From Candidatus Magasanikiibacteriota bacterium (GTDB lineage: Bacteria > Patescibacteriota > Patescibacteriia > Magasanikbacterales > UBA922): DNA of 14,498 bases. Shown in pieces: positions 12,304-14,498 of the stretch. Every line of letters starts with the position of its first letter. Within the stretch, counting starts at the first letter, position 1. The translations under genes were made by a program, and so were the position numbers. The stretch is from assembly GCA_012800155.1 (NCBI GenBank), contig JAAZJX010000049.1, positions 1-14,498 of the forward strand, in the 5' to 3' direction. Below the pieces are notes generated by a model that was given only the letters and a program-made list of their open reading frames with translations, was not told the DNA's origin and made no database searches.

Positions 12304-13383
12304 ATGCTTGCTAATTTTGCAAGTGTTGCGGTTAATGAAAGGGAAAGTGTTTCAAATGAGAAGATAGCATCTACTATGAAGTTTGGTAAGAATCTCATGG
12401 TTGAATGCTCTCCTCTTTCAGATGAGATGGAGGTGGAAAAAGAAGAAAGTGTGGCGTGGTATTATAAAACATTTTTTTTCTTTGGAACTATAATTTTGTC
12501 TGCGGTTCAGTTTTTTTTAGTTCTCATCCTTTTGCCTTTTGCTAAAGAAGGTGGAAAAGATGAAGCTGAAAAAATAAAGAGGCTTCTTAAAAAAGCAAGA
12601 GGTCCAAGTATTTTTTTTGGAGCTCTTCATTGGACATTGAATGAAGTGCACAATGGAATTACTACAGCACGCGCTTTGCATGCAATTTACGGAGCGCCTG
12701 TGCTTCTTAGATCGTGGAAAGGTTTTTGCGGTTGGTTTCTTCGGTTATGGTTCGGTTTTCCACCAGCCGCTGGTCTTCGAAATCGTTTGCGTTGGGTCCA
12801 TTCTTCTATTTTTGCTGAACTGGCTACTTTAGCTGTTAGAGGAAAGGATGAAATTCGTCTAGTTTCAATTGCTTGTGGTTCGGCAGTAGCCATGATTGAA
12901 GCAACTTCCAAATTTGTTAAACTTTTTCCACAAGTGAAAGTTGAAATAAATTTGGTTGATTTAAACAAAGCAGCTTTAAGGCATGCTTCTGAATTAGCTA
13001 TTGCTAGAGGATTGAAAGTTGGGAATTCTGTTGATGATCAAGTAAAGATCATTGAAACAGATCTTAAAACTTTTATTCAAACAAATCATGGTTTTGACAT
13101 TGTGGAATTTGTTGGCTTCATGGATTATCGAGAAGTTAATTCTGTCAAGGAATTAATTAATTCGGTAGTTAATATGACAGTTAAGGGTGGTGTAGTTTTT
13201 ACTACTCTTATTCGTAAATCATGTTGGCGACCTGTGATTCGTTGGATTGTGGGTTGGGTAAAGTTAATTTACCGTGATCCTACAACTATTAAGGAAATCA
13301 TTTCGCATAATAATTGTCATGCGTCAGTAGAAACTGAAGCCACAAAACAGCACATGTTGATTACTCTTCGTCGGATTTTTTGA
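12304..13383 (+). CDS. Membrane-anchored class I SAM-dependent methyltransferase-like protein
   Basis: 359 residues. The N-terminal 50 are soluble and acidic toward the end. A strong hydrophobic helix lies at about 55-80. A basic/aromatic region follows at about 95-175 (FCGWFLRLWFGF). The last 175 residues resemble a Rossmann-type methyltransferase: motif I LVSIACGSAVAMIEA (186-200, a divergent glycine loop), acidic motif II INLVDLNKAAL (215-225), TD at 252-253, FDIVEFVGFMDY (264-275), and a late strand GGVVFTTLIRK. The substrate is not evident. The gene is visibly richer in G and C than its neighbours, has a strong Shine-Dalgarno unlike them, and follows a module and repeats typical of mobile regions, so transfer is plausible. 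Its own terminator candidates follow at 13402 and 13471. Confidence 0.75.
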   Translation: MLANFASVAVNERESVSNEKIASTMKFGKNLMVECSPLSDEMEVEKEESVAWYYKTFFFFGTIILSAVQFFLVLILLPFAKEGGKDEAEKIKRLLKKARGPSIFFGALHWTLNEVHNGITTARALHAIYGAPVLLRSWKGFCGWFLRLWFGFPPAAGLRNRLRWVHSSIFAELATLAVRGKDEIRLVSIACGSAVAMIEATSKFVKLFPQVKVEINLVDLNKAALRHASELAIARGLKVGNSVDDQVKIIETDLKTFIQTNHGFDIVEFVGFMDYREVNSVKELINSVVNMTVKGGVVFTTLIRKSCWRPVIRWIVGWVKLIYRDPTTIKEIISHNNCHASVETEATKQHMLITLRRIF

Positions 13384-13401
13384 TTTTAAATTAAGGAGAG
13401 A

Positions 13402-13431
13402 AGTGACTTTATCTGGAGGAATAAAGTCACT
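13402..13431 (+). other. Stable hairpin after the methyltransferase-like gene
   Basis: A perfect 10-bp stem AGTGACTTTA/TAAAGTCACT with a 10-nt loop (13412-13421). It can be extended by AAGGA/TCCTT (13393-13397, 13434-13438) across a small internal loop. It begins 18 bp after the stop. No immediate U-tract follows, so it may stabilise the 3' end rather than terminate. Confidence 0.5.
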
Positions 13432-13470
13432 ATTCCTTTGTAAATAAATTTTTGTTTATGAAGGAAAATA

Positions 13471-13497
13471 AAAAAATGCATAAAAAATGCATTTTTT
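13471..13497 (+). terminator. Probable intrinsic terminator
   Basis: AAAAAATGCA (13471-13480) pairs with TGCATTTTTT (13488-13497) around a 7-nt loop and is followed by more T residues. The stem has only two G-C pairs, but its location between the methyltransferase-like gene and the kinase gene suits a terminator. Confidence 0.5.
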
Positions 13498-13540
13498 TAT
13501 TTTTTATGATAATATGATAAAATATATTATAAAAAATTAT

Positions 13541-14498
13541 ATGAATAGTTCAATTTTATATTTTCCAATAAGTGGTTTAATAAACACAGTTACGACTTTA
13601 GTTTTTTGTATTTATATTTTAATTACAAATTTTAAAAATAAGACAGCTAAGATAGTTTTTTTATTTTGTCTTTCGGGCACAGTTTGGAGTTTAGGTTATT
13701 TTTTGTGGCAAATATCAAAAAATTCAGAAGATGCTTTATTTTGGTCAAAAATTTTAATGTTTGGTGCAATTTTTTCTCCAATATTTTTTACTCATTTAGT
13801 TTTTTCTTTTTTGGGATATATAAAAAATAAATTTTACAAATTTTTTCTTTGGTTTTTTTATATTTTAACTTTTTTTTGGGTTTTTGTAGATTTTACATCA
13901 AGTAATTATATTACAGGAGTAGTATCAATTTCTTATTTTAAATTTTGGCCAACAGCAGGTTATCTTTTTAGTTTATTTTTGGTTCAATTTTATTTTCTTT
14001 TTACTTGTTCAATTATTTTACTTATAAAAAATTGGAAAAAAGCAACAGGTAATAAAAAAACTCAAATTATTTTGCTACTTATTGGAGTATTAGCTGTATT
14101 TTTTGGTGGATCAACTAATTTTCCATTGTGGTATGGAATAGAAATACCACCATGGGGCAATCCTCTTGTAAGTGTTTTTGTAGCTTTAACAGCTTATTCA
14201 GTTATTAAGTATAAATTTTTTAATACAAAGGTTATTGCGGTTGAATTGTTTACTAGTTTATTTGTTATTGTATTTTTAGTTGATGTTTTTTTGTCTAATA
14301 ATTTTATTGAATTAATTTTTCGTATTATAGGTTTATTAGTTGTTGTTGTCTTTGGTTATATGATGATTCAATCAGTCCACAAAGAAATCCAACGCCGTGA
14401 AGAACTACTACAACTAACCCACTCCTTAGAACGAGCTAACTTACGCTTACAGGAATTAGATCGTCAAAAAACAGAGTTTCTGTCTATTGCATCTCATC
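13541..14498 (+). CDS. Sensor histidine kinase with N-terminal multi-TM domain, cut by the window end
   Basis: The frame stays open from ATG 13541 to the last base; 319 residues are visible. Residues 1 to about 275 are a chain of hydrophobic helices (roughly 9-29, 37-57, 68-92, 101-117, 138-163, 174-190, 207-222, 233-250, 256-275) resembling the 7TM histidine-kinase sensor region (HisKA_7TM). Features include W48, the NPLVSVFVALTAYSVIKYKFF segment and Trp-rich loops. A coiled-coil linker follows (EIQRREELLQLTHSLERANLRLQELD), leading into the HisKA dimerisation helix RQKTEFLSIASH. H319, the last full codon, should be the phosphoacceptor of the H-box. The ATP-binding domain and any receiver lie outside. 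There is no Shine-Dalgarno. The ligand and partner regulator are unknown. Confidence 0.87.
   Translation, partial: MNSSILYFPISGLINTVTTLVFCIYILITNFKNKTAKIVFLFCLSGTVWSLGYFLWQISKNSEDALFWSKILMFGAIFSPIFFTHLVFSFLGYIKNKFYKFFLWFFYILTFFWVFVDFTSSNYITGVVSISYFKFWPTAGYLFSLFLVQFYFLFTCSIILLIKNWKKATGNKKTQIILLLIGVLAVFFGGSTNFPLWYGIEIPPWGNPLVSVFVALTAYSVIKYKFFNTKVIAVELFTSLFVIVFLVDVFLSNNFIELIFRIIGLLVVVVFGYMMIQSVHKEIQRREELLQLTHSLERANLRLQELDRQKTEFLSIASH

Noticed and set aside
12687..12968. Minus-strand frame of about 90 codons inside the methyltransferase-like gene
   Set aside because: It is antisense to the gene with the strong Shine-Dalgarno and shows no independent start signal or family resemblance.
1..14498. 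Alternative genetic code with UGA as glycine
   Set aside because: The long conserved genes contain no in-frame TGA, and genes ending in TGA end at natural family lengths.
1..14498. tRNA or rRNA genes
   Set aside because: I found no T-loop GGTTCRA-type signature with a matching acceptor stem on either strand, and no rRNA-like segment.

Overview
The window looks like chromosomal DNA of an uncultured candidate-phyla-radiation bacterium (Patescibacteria, probably Parcubacteria-like). The pointers are a strongly AT-biased sequence, compact single-copy housekeeping genes, near-absence of Shine-Dalgarno sites, a pilB-pilC pair, a four-domain S1, lysine/glutamate-rich tails on ribosomal proteins, and dispersed GTCATTCCCG-type palindromes. 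UGA acts as a stop: the long genes have no in-frame TGA, so the UGA=Gly code of Gracilibacteria/Absconditabacteria does not apply. The taxonomic placement is inference.

Layout. 1-559 (+): 3' end of a cysteine-rich, probably exported protein, convergent with gyrA over a shared bidirectional terminator. 635-4442 (-): a likely transcription unit of a degenerate metallo-beta-lactamase-fold protein, a single-pass membrane protein and gyrA, driven from about 4495-4523. 4629-5965 (+): rpsA (S1) with a strong sigma70-type promoter and a structured leader of about 110 nt, ending in a second bidirectional terminator. 6027-9013 (-): pilB then pilC, the extension ATPase and platform protein of a type IV pilus. 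9191-10684 (+): the rpsF-ssb-rpsR operon with its own strong promoter and folded leader.

10685-11180 is an accessory junction holding two clusters of GC-rich palindromic repeats and no credible gene. After it come three small genes (11275-12143): a ribbon-helix-helix protein, an unrecognised helical protein and a MazF/PemK-fold protein that lacks the usual catalytic Arg and Thr. Palindromic GTGCAC boxes overlap their promoter, so the set resembles an autoregulated toxin-antitoxin module with an extra middle gene. Next is a membrane-anchored methyltransferase-like gene (12304-13383). It is the only gene here with a near-perfect Shine-Dalgarno and it sits behind a terminator-like leader hairpin. 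The window ends inside a multi-TM sensor histidine kinase, exactly at its presumed phosphoacceptor histidine.

The left two thirds is core genome (DNA supercoiling, translation, ssDNA binding, pili). The right third is accessory. The most notable items are the three-gene module with its operator-like sites, the differently expressed methyltransferase, the MBL protein without metal ligands, and the nested repeats.
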